Assembly: GCA_027625915.1 (NCBI GenBank)
Contig: JANTQA010000029.1
Span: 8,122,001-8,186,000 of the forward strand
Length of the DNA: 64,000 nucleotides
Source of the DNA: Anaeramoeba flamelloides
Taxonomy: Eukaryota > Metamonada > Anaeramoebidae
Reading direction: 5' to 3'
The position numbers and the translations under genes are program-made. The notes under the pieces were generated by a model. That model ran no database searches, was not told where the DNA came from, and saw only the letters and a list, made by a program, of their open reading frames with translations. Shown here piece by piece: positions 12,286-23,639 of the stretch; the stretch's first letter is position 1, and each line of letters starts with the position of its first letter.

Positions 12286-12913
12286 TTTATATATATAAAT
12301 ATATATTGATTATTTTATTTTGAATTACATTTAATAATTAAATCTTACTAACAATTCACTTTTAAATTATTAAAAATCTGATATTTTAAATATTAAAAAA
12401 AAAATCAAAAACTTAAAAAAAAAAAGTGTCACAATTTATGAAATGAGCATTATGTATTTTTTTATTACTGAACATTAACTAAAAAAAGATTAACAAGAAC
12501 ATTTTTTTCAATAATCAAAAATATACATTAAAAAAGACATTGAATAGTCTCAATTTTCTAAATGTTGATTTGCCTTTTCGAAGATCTCATTGAGTTTTTT
12601 TAACTTTCTTAAATAAACTCAAAAAAAATGAAAAGAATAAGAAAAAGAAAACAAAGAAACAATTGTTAAAAAAAAAAAAAAACAAAAAAAAGAAAAAAAA
12701 GTTGATCAAAGCAAAATATAAATTTGATTAAAATAGAAAAAATGATATTGATCTAAAAATTGAAAAATTATTTTAATAAAGATATGGAATAAATCCCAAC
12801 AGAACCACCTTCAATAACAATATAAAGTGATTCAACATTTTATGAAAAATAGTTGAGAATAAAATCAAATCTAAGAAATTTAATCCAAATTTTTCTCTTC
12901 CAATTTGTAAAAA

Positions 12914-14714
12914 TTAGAATAAAAAGGAAATATATAAAAAGAAGAATAATAAAGAAGAAAAGGCAACTCTATATGAAGGGGAGGCCTCGAGATTGATATT
13001 GAAAGAATTTGTTACGTATTCGCCGCATACATCTGAAGCCTTGACGGTAATTTGCAATTGCATTTTTTCATTTGGAGGAGTTCCTTTGAACAGCCTTTCA
13101 GCACCTTCGAAAGTGATCCAATCTGGCAACGGACTAGAATCGTCTAAATAGGCGTCATATCTCAATTGATCGCCATCTGGGTCTTCGAAGGCGTTGTAAG
13201 GGAATTGGTAATTAAGCTTATTTGCCGACGAACAGGATTGCTCTTTTAACGTTCCTGCGGCGATTGGCTTTATGTTATTTTGAATGACAAAGGGCTGGCC
13301 CTCGATATCGGAGACTGAAGACGAATCCGTGTCCCCGTTGATTGTGTTCCAAACTGCGATGATCCGATTCGAGCCCAAATATTGGATCATGGGGTGCTCC
13401 TTCTGTTCTTTTATGTCTGTATTTAAATAAAATTCTTGCCCAAGCCTATACGCCCGGCCGTCACTACGAATAGAATAAACCGATCCCTGTATATCAGACC
13501 ACCCGTTTGCGATTGATTGGTAAACAAAAAAGATTTGGCTGGAGTCCAATTCGGCAACAGAAATCTTCTTGATTGATGTTATTGCGTTTGAAGAGACCTG
13601 GAAGGTGTCCCCAAGCTTTGTGGGCTGACTTACACCGTCAAAGTCATAAATTTGCGCCATCACCATTTGATCTGTGCTTTCCTTTTCGGAGATCCATGTG
13701 GCAAGGAAACCGTAGTCGGATCCGATGTGGATCACTTCAGATTTGAGGTTATTGTTCTTGTTGTCCTGTGCGCTAATTTCAAATTGCGCCCCGATCTTTT
13801 GGGGGGTCGACCAATTGGATCCGTCGAGTGCCTGGCCAAAGATCTTTTGGCTTTGCCCATCAATTTGCAACTCATAGGCAACAACGAACATGTCGTTCGC
13901 TAAATGCGCAATGCTTGGATCGCCGTGATATGCCTGTTCATTCTGATCATTGACAACGTTGACCGTTCCTACTTTTGTCGGCTCGGTTGCTGTGATATTG
14001 AAAACTTGCGAATAAATGTTGGCATTGGAGCCTTCGCTGGGCTTTGCTTCCCAAACCGCAACAAACTTTGTTGAAGCTAGGAGCGTTAGTGTGTCTTTTT
14101 TTGGATCAAACTGCTCTCCTGAGTCAACCTTAAACTCCTTTCCCTGCTTCATTGGAGTGTTGTTGTCAGAGTATCTATACATCTGTCCATAAATCCCTTT
14201 GTAATTTGGATCGTCAGAATGGAAAATGATTGCAAGCATGTCATAACCAAAGCGAGTTGCCAATCGCGCCTTATTTTGCACGTCGTCTGTATGGTTGTTC
14301 ACCACGAATTCCTCCCCAACACTATACACAGCTCCGCCGTATGGCCATCTCAGTAACTGGGCAGAAATGTCATCCAGGGTGCTCGACCTTTCAGATGTCC
14401 AGGCACAGACAAACTCATAATCATTGAATGCAGAAACACTCGGATGATCCTGATTTCCAGAGGCGTGCACATTAATTTGAAACCCTTCCCCATTTGGCTT
14501 TGGGCACTGTTCGTTGAGGACTTTTCAAGTTATCAATTCAAATTTGAGAGGTAGAATAGAAAATCAGAAATTTGGTTTTAATGTTCAGATTTTTTCGGTT
14601 TTTTTGTTTTTTCTATTCTTTTGTCTTGTTACGAACAGAAATTATCTCATGAAAAAAAGGATTACCAGCTATAAATAAGAGAAAAAAGAAAATTGATGAC
14701 TTGAAAAAGTACAT
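12914..14714 (-). CDS. Secreted seven-repeat (propeller-like) protein with cadherin/Ig-like domain and hydrophobic C-terminal tail
   Basis: Two exons: 14666-14714 and 12914-14520. The 145-nt intron has a GTAATC donor and a GAAAAG acceptor, phase 1, and the product is 551 residues. Exon 1 encodes a signal peptide (MYFFKSSIFFFLLFIA). Residues 27-430 hold seven repeats starting G-x-x-F-x-V/I near 27, 85, 143, 201, 260, 320 and 377, a period of 57-60. Each carries a later F/Y-x-V/A-x-W strand and usually an I-Y-x-Q motif. Residues about 430-530 resemble a dystroglycan-type cadherin or putative Ig domain (AFEDPDGDQLRYDA, PDWITF, GTPP). Residues 534-551 are hydrophobic, either a GPI signal or a short membrane anchor. 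The repeat style is familiar from large bacterial surface proteins. The exon is close to half G+C in an otherwise very AT-rich region, which suggests gene transfer. The seven-bladed propeller fold is inference. Its ligand is unknown. Confidence 0.8.
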
Positions 14715-15110
14715 TGAGTAAAAAATATTTTGTTCTAAATTTTAGTATTTCTTGTTTATGTGCAAAAAAAAAAACTAGAAAAAATGAATTTACTTTTGTT
14801 TTCAATTTATAACTTGAAATAAATCACAGAGTTCATTACAAAACAGTGAAATTGATTGTGGTTGGACTTAAAGATTTATCCTTGCTCATATTCCTGATCT
14901 TGTCTTTTGTCTGTCAAATACTTGGAAAAGCAAATTTTACGAATTAAAATTTAAATTCAAAGTTCATCCTGAAAAGTTATTTATCTTTTTGAAGAGTTAT
15001 TGTTTTGGTTTCATTTTTTGTGGATTTTGGGGTTTTTTCATTCAGAAATACTGATAAATTCAATAAATGCTTGAATAGTTTACTTCTTTTCCAATTCGTA
15101 TTTTTTTTTA

Positions 15111-15308
15111 CAGTCAGTTTCACATTTAAGGCACAAACTTTCAACGAAATTTAAGGCACAAAAAAATCTCAAATGAAGGCACAATTTTTCAGAATTTTAA
15201 TTTTCACAAATTATTTTACTAGAATTTGAAATTATGTGCCTTAATTTGAGATTTTCATTGTGCCTTAAATTTCGTAGAAAGTTTGTGCCTTAAAAACGAA
15301 ACTGACTG
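15111..15308. mobile_element. Palindromic MITE, CAGTCAGTTTC ends, TA target
   Basis: The element of 198 bp starts CAGTCAGTTTCAC, ends GAAACTGACTG, and is flanked by TA on both sides. Its halves are near reverse complements over about 80 bp, with GGCACAAACTTTC and GAAAGTTTGTGCC facing each other. The structure fits a non-autonomous Tc1/mariner relative. Sister copies are at 22926-23122 and, older, 5162-5353. Confidence 0.85.
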
Positions 15309-15502
15309 TAACTTTACGTTGAATTACGAATTGTATTGCTTTAAATGTAAAAAGACTTGTTTGTAGGCAGTTAATGATTCAAATATTCTTTGTAAATAGA
15401 CTGTTTTAAATGTAGTATTAACACATTTGTAAAAAAGGAAAATTTTACAACATTTTTTATCTTTTTTTAGAATTTATCAATTTAATAACAATATTTTACA
15501 TC

Positions 15503-16858
15503 TTAAGGGAGTAGCTACACCATAAGACATGATAAAAATTTGAGAGAGATGAGAAAAGAATATTTCATTTTTGTGTCGTGTTATCGTAGATTCTCTAAAA
15601 ATTTTTTTAAAAAAATTATATGATATTTTTTTTTTAGTAATGTTAAACAATAAAAAAAAAGAGATTATATTGAAAAAATAGTGTTGATTTTTATTTTTTT
15701 TATTAAAATAAACTTAATTACATTGATTTGGACACAGTTTAAACAGTTGGAAGAATAAAAATACCATGATTTACATCCAATTTGGAAATAATTTTAATTT
15801 AACAAACTATTTCATTTTTTATCTTTTTTGTTTTTGATCATTTTCTTTTTTTCCAGTTACTTAATCTGTTCGGTTAGTTCTGGAATTTTTTTTTTCGATG
15901 GTTGATAGATGGTTAATGTTAAGTTTCTTAAATTGAAAAACTCACATACAATTGGCCCAAGGTATCTTATCATTTGATCGATCAACAATTGTTGGTGTAA
16001 TTTCAACAAATCTATACAATACATTTTTTGTTTCAGCCCCTTTCCTTATTTTGGACACACTCGTTTTGATTTTTTGTTTTATAATGTTTTTTCTTTTATT
16101 TGGATGAAAACGATTACTTATAAAAACACCAATACTGTGTTACTTAAATGTGATTTTATTTTACATTTGGAAAAATACTCTAAATTGAGTTTTTGTTTTC
16201 CTATTTTTTATTTTAGATGTGTCCAAATTTTTGGAATGGGGTTTAGTTTTAATTTTGGGAGAAGATAATTCCAGTTTCTTTGTATAAAACTTAAAGCTAT
16301 TTTTATGTTTAAAATTTGATAACATATAATCATATTCACTTTTCCAATTACACCAAATCTAACGATTTAAAATCCTAACAAGTAATCTTTTGACTTAATT
16401 ATTATTTTTTTGGAATTCTTCTAGTTATTTAAGTCTCATTTATGTTTTCTTTTATGAATCTCTCAATTGTAATGTTATTGTTCATTTTAAACAGAATCCC
16501 TTAATCCAAAATTTCACTGATAAAAAAAACTTTCTAATTGCTGTATGTTGTCTGGTAAAAAAATTCAAAAATGACGAAAAAATAAAAAATGAAAAAATTA
16601 AATTGTATAATCGAATGTTGAGAGAAGGATAAAAGATAAGTTATATAACATTCAAAACACTATTTTAAGCAATTTAACTCAGCATTCTATTGTGGCAATT
16701 TCTTTGAGAATTTGAAAAAATATAAAAAATCTAATGAAAGAAGCACTTTAAATAATAAAAATCAATGAGTTATAACCAAAGTAAAAAATGTTATTTTCTG
16801 ATCCTTTTCAAAATTATAAAAAGTGAATAATTTTTTTTTACTGCGGCTACCCCCTTAA
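15503..16858. mobile_element. TTAA-bounded DNA transposon copy 1 (1.36 kb) with nested element
   Basis: The ends are TTAAGGGAGTAGCTAC and GGCTACCCCCTTAA, forming short terminal inverted repeats. The whole unit matches 57133-58515 in reverse orientation. It contains, at about 15722-16246, a complete-length copy of the TTTGGACACA-end family. Past that it has a ~100-bp sub-repeat ending CAGCATTCTATTGTGGC. No transposase frame was seen. TTAA at both ends recalls piggyBac, but the adjoining GGG..CCC is not the usual piggyBac terminus, so the superfamily is uncertain. Confidence 0.75.
15722..16246 (-). mobile_element. TTTGGACACA-end transposon, nested copy
   Basis: Reverse-oriented relative of 43620-44147. 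It begins at ATTTGGACACAGTTT and ends GTGTCCAAATTTTTGG followed by AATGGGG. Internally it has the palindromic GATCAACAATTGTTGGTG block and an internal GGACACACTCG motif. It lacks a transposase reading frame. A second nested copy sits at the same place in the sister element at 57.8 kb. Confidence 0.75.
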
Positions 16859-17026
16859 AATATTTTCATTAATTAAGGGTACATCATCCCCCCAAATAAA
16901 TTCTCCACAAACACTACAAATACTACCCTTTCATTTTGGAAAAGTTCTTACGATCTTTTATCAAAAATTAAAATAAATAATTTAGACTTAAAAACTGTAT
17001 TTTAATTTTATTTTATTTTTTATTCT

Positions 17027-17485
17027 AGAGTGATCAAAATTATACCTGTCCAAAGACTATAATCCCTGTTTAAAAATATTGTACTTGCTTTTTTTTTTTC
17101 TTTTTAAAATGCAAAATCCAATCTACTACCAAATAGTATACCTAAGTTCAAATCAATTTTGAAACTAAACATCTGGTTATTTTCAGATAAATTCAAATTA
17201 CGAATGCAATTTATTGAAAATATTTCGTGAAATTTTCGAAAATTTTACGCGATTTTTTGTTTTTTCTTAAAATTTTGTCAAAAATTTACTCTATTTTTTG
17301 AGATAAATTTTACAATTTGATCCTTCTTTTTTCGATTTTATATTTAAATAATAGAACTTTCAAAAACCAATAACATATTTACTTTTTTTTATTGTCAATT
17401 TCATTAATCCCTTTGATGTGTATGCCTACTATAAAAATTAAATCTATCTTTTTATCTATAAAACACTGATTAAATATCTCAGTAC
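17027..17485 (-). mobile_element. Diverged copy of the TACTGTAGTCAAAAT-end transposon
   Basis: Reads in reverse relative to 53214-53694. The segment from AATCTACTACCAAATAGTAT through CTAAGTTCAAATCAATTTTG is the reverse complement of a well kept internal block of that element, and GATCAAAAT sits at the expected end. The far end is too worn to place exactly. Confidence 0.55.
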
Positions 17486-17974
17486 AATTTATTTTACTGA
17501 TATATTCTAATAAATTTCATAAAATTTTTTGTTCAATTTTCCATTTTTAAATCAATTAACTTAACCAATAAAACAACTCAAGAGAAAGAATCTTTTGAAA
17601 GTCAAGTCAATTTTATATAGTTTCTTCAGATTTAAATGGATAGAATGTTTTAATCAAAGCTTGTGTAAAAAAATTTGTAAAATACAAAACCAATTAAAAT
17701 TTTTCAGAATTTTATTTGAATTTACCAGTAACAAGAGCCAATAACAAAAGCTTTATATGTGAAGAAAAAATGAAAATAATTTTGAAATTCGAATTCTGGT
17801 CTTGAGAACACTAAACTAACCTCAATGTGACTCAAAATAACAAAAAAAATTGACAATATTCAAAAAATCAACAAACTAGTTCCTTCAGAAATTTTGATCT
17901 TTTCATTTTTTTATATTTTGTTAAACTTTTAAACACTTTCCTCTTCACAAAGAGACAATTAATTAAATTCTCGA

Positions 17975-19259
17975 ATGGAAGAACAATTATTCAAATTATC
18001 AAAGGAATTTAAATTTCAAGTTGAACAAAAACAGCCTGATTCAATATCTTGTAAAAAATTATTAACAAAATTAAAAATTGCAATGGCAGAAGAAGGAATT
18101 CTCTTTCCAGGAACAGATTTCCCATTGGATGTTAAAAATGTTATTTTTGCCCGTAACCAACACAACTCTTTTTTGTTTTTTTTCTTTTTTTTTTGTGTTT
18201 GAAAAAATTCTTGGTTTGTAAAATAATCATGAAAATATTACGATCTTCTGTACTTAACATCCAATACTTTTTTTCAATTTCTTTTTTTTTTTTTCTCTTT
18301 GTTTCTAAAAAAAAAAAAAATTATTGAAAACAAATCAAATCAAATAATACAAAAAAATACCAAAGGCGAAGTACTTGAATTAGCAGTTATTATGAGTGTC
18401 AAATTAGAAGACATGGATCTTTTTGAAAGACAAATATCCCAAGTTAAACCTTATTATTTCGATTATGGGTACTTTTGATTCTTTTCATTTTCTTTTTGAT
18501 TTTCGAAATACCATTCTTTTTGTTACTTTGAAAAACAAAAACGGAAAAAAACAACAAAAAAATAACAAACAAAAAAAAAATCAAAACAAAAAAACAATTA
18601 AAAACTTTCAAAATAAATAAACAAAACAAAATAAAATCAACAAAAAAACTCTCATAACCTCAAAAATATTTTTTTTTTCTTTTCTTTCAAACATATCAAT
18701 CCAAATTTTTCTCTTTTCAAATCTATTTGAATCCAAAACTAAACTTATTCAAAGGACCGAAATCAAAAAGTCTGAAAATGAATTGTTAATTTTAGGAATG
18801 AATTTATTATACCTTCTCTCTCTCAACCGAATTGGTGAATTCCACACGGAACTGGAATTGATCGAGTTTGAATCAAGATCGAATCCATTTATTAAATTTA
18901 ATCTCCAGGTTGAAGAGCTTCTTTTAGATGGCAATTATTTAGGAATCCAAACAATTTGTGAAAAGCCCCCTTCAGATTTGTATTCTGTGTTTGTCTCAAG
19001 ATTAAAATTGTCTATTCAAGAATTGATTTTAAATTCTACCGATAAGAGTTATAAATCCCTTGATTTGAAAACAGCAAAGGATCTATTCATGATGGAATCT
19101 ATTGAAGAAGTTAAAGAAATTGCACAAACCAACAATTGGCGAATTGTAGACAATAAACTTTTTTTTGATAATCTTGATGAAGACGAAGAAAAAATTCCTA
19201 CAAACAAAGTAATCAGAGAAATAATTGGTTATGCAAAAGAACTCGAAAAAATTATTTAA
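17975..19259 (+). CDS. RPN12: 26S proteasome regulatory subunit RPN12 (PSMD8)
   Basis: Lid subunit of the 19S regulatory particle, incorporated late in lid assembly. Three exons: 17975-18152 (donor GTAACC, phase 1), 18366-18468 (donor GTACTT, phase 2) and 18755-19259, giving 261 residues against about 257-350 in animals. The first junction gives FAREVLELAVIMSVKLEDM and the second gives YYFDYGTEIKKSENELL. The central signature LLILGMNLLYLLSLNRIGEF with HTELE is the RPN12 hallmark (human LLGLNLLFLLSQNR.AEFHTELE). The C-terminus (NKVIREIIGYAKELEKII) matches the conserved last helix. The C-terminal half is the PCI-like (CSN8/PSMD8/eIF3k) region. The frame is intact and all introns are T-rich at the acceptor side. 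Confidence 0.93.
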
Positions 19260-19507
19260 GAATTTTTTTTTTTTTGATATTTCTAACTATTTTCAAAAAA
19301 GAAAGAACAAATGAAAAACAAAAAATAAAAAATCAAAATAACCAGGTGGGAAATATGTCTTAATAATTTCTCGAAATCCAAATCATTTTTATTTTCTAAT
19401 TTTATTTAGATACAAGATTTTTTTTTGATTTTCCACAATTTAAACAAACAACTTTATTATTATTTAGATTATTAAAACATCCAAATCATTGATTATCCAA
19501 GCTATAT

Positions 19508-19562
19508 ATAGATAGAAAGAAAGAAAGAAAGATAAAAAGATAGATAGATAAATAGATAGATT
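19508..19562. repeat. GATA/GAAA tetranucleotide microsatellite
   Basis: About 55 bp of GAAA units changing to GATA units just downstream of RPN12. It is a simple-sequence expansion with no other function visible. Confidence 0.85.
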
Positions 19563-19619
19563 AATTTTGATTAAGAGTGTAAAATATCGTTGTTTATTGG
19601 TTCGATTTGGAAACAATCA

Positions 19620-19790
19620 CTTTGTTATAATCTGTGTTTGGACCGGAAGAATGAGAAAGATGATATTGTTCGAAGCGATATAAGATGATATTGAGGAGTT
19701 CGAAGAAGGTCGATTAATATCCTCTTAGCACCAGAACAATCTCATATTTTAAGTCTGGAAGGGGATCCAGAACGAGGAATTATAAAAAGG
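19620..19790 (+). pseudogene. Possible gene remnant or non-coding RNA (GC-richer island)
   Basis: G+C rises over about 170 bp. One + frame across about 19695-19789 gives GVRRRSINILLAPEQSHILS and LEGDPERGIIK, which looks protein-like, but stops lie on both sides and no start or splice sites complete it. It could be an eroded exon, a lone exon of an unseen gene, or a structured RNA. I recognise no family. Confidence 0.2.
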
Positions 19791-21824
19791 TGATTTTTTA
19801 ACAAATGAAGCAATATGAGGTTTTAACTATTTTTGGTTCTCGGGATCTAACTCTACACACAAATTAACAAACTTAAAACAAACGAAAATAAACAAACAAA
19901 CAAAAACAAGCCAATTTGTTATTTTTCAATGGTACTTTAAAGAACTTGTTCTTCAAAGGATCTTTAATCCCCCAATGGAGTTATTGAAAACATTGAAGTT
20001 GAATTTTACATTTTCATCATTGAAGACAAAACTAGGTTTAAATTTTACAGAGACAAACTAGATCGTCCAACTTTTCAATGAGTTTCTATCTCCCCTTTTA
20101 TTTCATGTTTTTTTAGAAACATCTCGAAAGCCAATCAAACATGAAAACCCTGTAACTACTATGTGTTCTTAGCAGTGACTGATTTGAATTATTCCTCTAA
20201 AAATTTCTTGACTTGAAGTAGCAAAAAAAGAATGTATTTTTTTTTCTCTAATTTCTTCAATTTGTAAATGTGTTTTTTTCTTATTTTGAAATTCTTCTAT
20301 AAGTGGTTTTCGACTCTTTTTTCAAAGAAAAAAGAGAATTAATGTTTTTTATTTTTTTATAAATGAATTTGATTTCATTTGAATCAAAACCAAAAACACT
20401 GTTTATTTTTGGAATTGTTTTTAAACAAAGAAAGAAAATTCATTCAATTTCCAACCTTTAAGGGAAAAATGATAAACTTTTTTCTTTGTCGTCTATCGAA
20501 CAAATAATTGGGTTCCTTGAACCAAATTAATTTTCCACTGTTGTAATTCCTTGCCACAGTCGATCTTTTAGGCTTAATAAGATTAAAAATATTATAAAAT
20601 ATTTGTTAAACTCTTCTAAAATAACTTTAAATAACATTTTAAAGTCAATTTTTTTAGTAAAACACTTCTTTTTTACCAAAAAATTGGAATTGAAAATAAG
20701 ATCGAAAAATTTCCAAACTTTACATAATTAGTCTAGGATTTCCAATAATCTTTACACAGCGACTACAATAATATCCTAAACTTTTTAGAGAAATTATCAC
20801 TTTCTTATCAGTAGTTGTCTATAATTATATACTTCTTTATATATATATATATATAAATAAAAAGTTTGAGTTAATATATATTTCGCTTTTTTATTGTTTA
20901 AAAAATTGTTTTAAAACAGAGATTATTAACAATTCGGTGGTTTTTCAAATAATAATTATACAAATCAGTGTGTAAATATTTATTTTTTCTTTTGTAAAAA
21001 AATATTAAATTTAAAAAAATAAAAAAACACATCCATACTGATAAATCTGAAAATATTTATAATAAAAATTCATTAAATTTCTTGTTTTTTTCGTATTTTT
21101 TTTTAAAATGTAAAAATAAAAGGAAATAATCATTTTAGTTAAAGTTCAAAGTAATTTGAAAAATTATATTGTTTTAAAAAATCATGTTGAAGAAAAATTC
21201 GTGATTTGAAAAAACTACAAATTACAAAAATGAAAAGAATATTAATTTATAATCTATTAAAATTTCCTAGTTATTTTCCCCCATTCAACAAATAATTTAA
21301 TCTTGGGTAGGTTACAAAAATTAAATATGATTGGTAACTGTCTTAATATTATGGGTGTATGTAAATTCTTTAATAAAATATTTTTTAAATCATCAAAGTA
21401 AAAACATTTATAGATGTAATAAGGAGTTAAAGTATATTTATGATAAGGATAATAGATACAAAATTATAATTTGTATTAGATAAATATGAGATTTTCCTTA
21501 TTTATCTTATTTTTTGTTTTTGTGAATTTTATTATTTTATTATTTTTTTTTTTTTCTTAAAATAAAAAAAATTGTGTTTTTTCACCATATATATAATTTA
21601 ATTATTTTCTTTGAAATATATAACCATCGTTTGTATTTTTGAAAAATAAAATCAGGGTTTATCTTTAGTATAAATCTTTTCTGTAGTTCTTGGACTTGGA
21701 TCAAAATGAAAAGATGACATTTGTAATGTATATGAAGAATTCCTATGAGGTGGGTGCACTTCTTTAAATGAAGAAAAATATGAAGCTGTAAAAAAATATT
21801 TTTTTTTATTTTTTTTTTTATTAT

Positions 21825-22410
21825 TTAACGGAGGAGTTTTTAATTCCTCTTATTTGCCCGAATTCCTAAATTACGATTTAGGAATTTTGTAAAAGACTCA
21901 AAAATAAATTTATTACCCACTTAGGCTAATAAATACGATGAATCTCGTTTTCTAATAATATCAAAAATAGTAATAATATTATTTTTTAATATATTAGAGA
22001 TGTTAAATTTTTTAATTCAGATATCCAGATTTTACGATTATTTTCATAGGCTAGGCAATTCCAGAGAAAATGATCAAAATCTTAAATGATATCTATTTTT
22101 TTTTGATTTTTTGCATAATTTACAGTATTTTGATTTTTCCTTGTTCATAACATAAGAATATCTATTTAAATAATTTGTAAAATTTCTGAGTTTTAAGATT
22201 GAAGTTGAACCCTTCCATTTTAAATATCTTTATTGTTTGTTAATATTATTTTGAATAGAAATTATTTTTAAATATTTTTGAACTTTCCAACTTGGAGTAT
22301 TTTCCCGTTGTTTAATTCGATATTTCTCAAGTTCAAATTCTAATTCTTATAGGGTTTCTGATTACCAGTTAATATTTTCAAATTTCTGTTCTCTGAATTT
22401 GAGATAAAAA
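21825..22410 (-). mobile_element. 5'-truncated LINE fragment A
   Basis: On the minus strand this matches the end of fragment B, including the stretch before the zinc-binding tail. Its 3' end forms a hairpin (ATTCCTAAAT facing ATTTAGGAAT), then GAGGAATT...AACTCCTC, then an A-rich tail. The frame is broken by several stops and shifts. Confidence 0.65.
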
Positions 22411-22741
22411 TATTTTTTTTTGTTATATCAAAAGATTTAAAAAAAATTAAATATTAGGGTATTTATTTAGATAAAATTGCACATATTTTTTTTTTTTATT
22501 GTAATTTAAGGGAGTAGTTTAGAATTCCTCTTGTTTGCCTGAATTCCTAAACTTGAATTTAGAAATCGTATAATAGATTCAAACATAGTCTTATTATCTA
22601 CTAGAGCTAATAAAGATATTGAATCTTGTTTATTAATAATATTAATAATATTATTATTATTTAAAATAAGTGAAAAATTATTTTTTTCTAATTCAGAAAT
22701 CCAGATTTTACGATTATTTTCATAGGATGGGTAGTCGTTAT

Positions 22742-22810
22742 GTTTTCCAGAATTTAAAAGAATGGAGTAAAATCAAATATTTTACGCAATTCTTTTGAAT
22801 CCTGGAAAAC
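22742..22810. repeat. ~65-bp palindrome, CCAGAATTTAAAAGAAT family, copy 1
   Basis: Starts GTTTTCCAGAATTTAAAAG and ends CTTTTGAATCCTGGAAAAC, so it folds into one hairpin. It is absent from the matching position in LINE fragment A, which shows it is an insertion. Other copies are at 24879-24942, 25249-25314 and 58853-58919. Confidence 0.75.
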
Positions 22811-22925
22811 CTAGACACGATCACAGAGAAAATGATCCAAATCTTCAATGATATCCAAATCTTTATTTATTTTACACAATTGACAAAATTGTGATTTATT
22901 TTTGTTCATAAACTAAGAATATCTA

Positions 22926-23122
22926 CAGTCAGTTTCACTTTTAGGGCACAAACTTTCAACGAAATTTAAGGCACAAAAAAATCTCAAATTAAGGCACAAA
23001 ATTTGGAATTTTTTTTTTTACAATTTATTTTTACTAGAATTTGAATCTTGTGCCTTAATTTGAGATTTTTTTTGTGCCTTAAATTTCGTTGAAAGTTTGT
23101 GTCTTAAAAGTGAAACTGATTG
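22926..23122. mobile_element. Palindromic MITE inserted in LINE fragment B
   Basis: 197 bp, ends CAGTCAGTTTCACTTTT and AAAAGTGAAACTGATTG, flanked by TA. Nearly the same as 15111-15308. Fragment A at about 22160 gives the uninterrupted LINE sequence (AAGAATATCTATTTAAATA), so the insertion point is clear and the MITE is younger than the LINE. Confidence 0.87.
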
Positions 23123-23639
23123 TATTAAGATAATTTGTATAATTTCTTAACTTTAGAATAGAAGTTGAACCCTTCCATTTTAAATATTTTTGCTGTTTGT
23201 TAATATTTTCCTGTATCAAAATTATTTTCAAATAATTTTGTACTTTCCAACTTGGACTATTTTTTAATTGATTAATTCTGTAAACTTCGAGTTCAGATTC
23301 TAATTCTTTTAAATTTCGAGCTTTCCAATTAATGTTTTCTGTTTCTTTTTCTCTGAAGGGGAAAAGATTTATTAATTTATCAAATCCCAAAATTTTTAAT
23401 TTTTGAATTAATTTGAATTTTCTTTTATAAATTGTGATTCTTGCCAAATCAATTTTTGCTTCAGTTTTATAGATAAGTCTTGGGGAGTGTGGGTTTATTA
23501 ATAACGATTCTGTGATTTTCTTTTTAATCCAAATATCAATTTTTTTGAAATCAGATTCTGTAAAGTCAACTATCTCCAACCCATATAAAAGTTGACAAAA
23601 AATTGTACATATATTTTATACTTAAAAAAATCTAAAGAA

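Larger units (their letters stand above)
8200..12913. other. Gene-free AT-rich stretch with repeats and two GC-richer islands
   Basis: No protein exon is supported. The stretch holds dispersed-repeat copies at 9605-9925 and 9935-10600, a worn partial copy of the TTTGGACACA transposon at about 11970-12285, and two islands of higher G+C (about 8800-8905 and 10725-10815). Those islands could be non-coding RNA genes or remnants. The remainder is A/T-run sequence with nothing recognised. Confidence 0.55.
14715..17974. other. Repeat-filled stretch upstream of the secreted-protein gene
   Basis: This 3.2 kb between divergent genes contains a 198-bp MITE (15111-15308), a nested pair of DNA transposons (15503-16858) and a reversed copy of a third family (17027-17485). 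About 14.75-15.1 kb and 17.5-17.97 kb, the likely promoter regions of the flanking genes, show nothing I can name. Confidence 0.6.
19260..21824. other. Gene-free stretch with microsatellite and a GC-richer remnant
   Basis: It holds a GATA/GAAA tetranucleotide tract at 19508-19562 and a GC-richer stretch at about 19620-19790. The second includes a short frame reading LAPEQSHILSLEGDPERGII but has stops around it. Nothing else is recognised apart from an AT dinucleotide run near 20840. Confidence 0.5.

Noticed and set aside
19590-19620. tRNA gene suggested by GGTTCGATTTGG
   Set aside because: No A box, acceptor stem or anticodon arm can be formed around it.
23079-23579. 166-residue host gene on the minus strand
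   Set aside because: It is a LINE remnant whose last residues are read from an inserted MITE.
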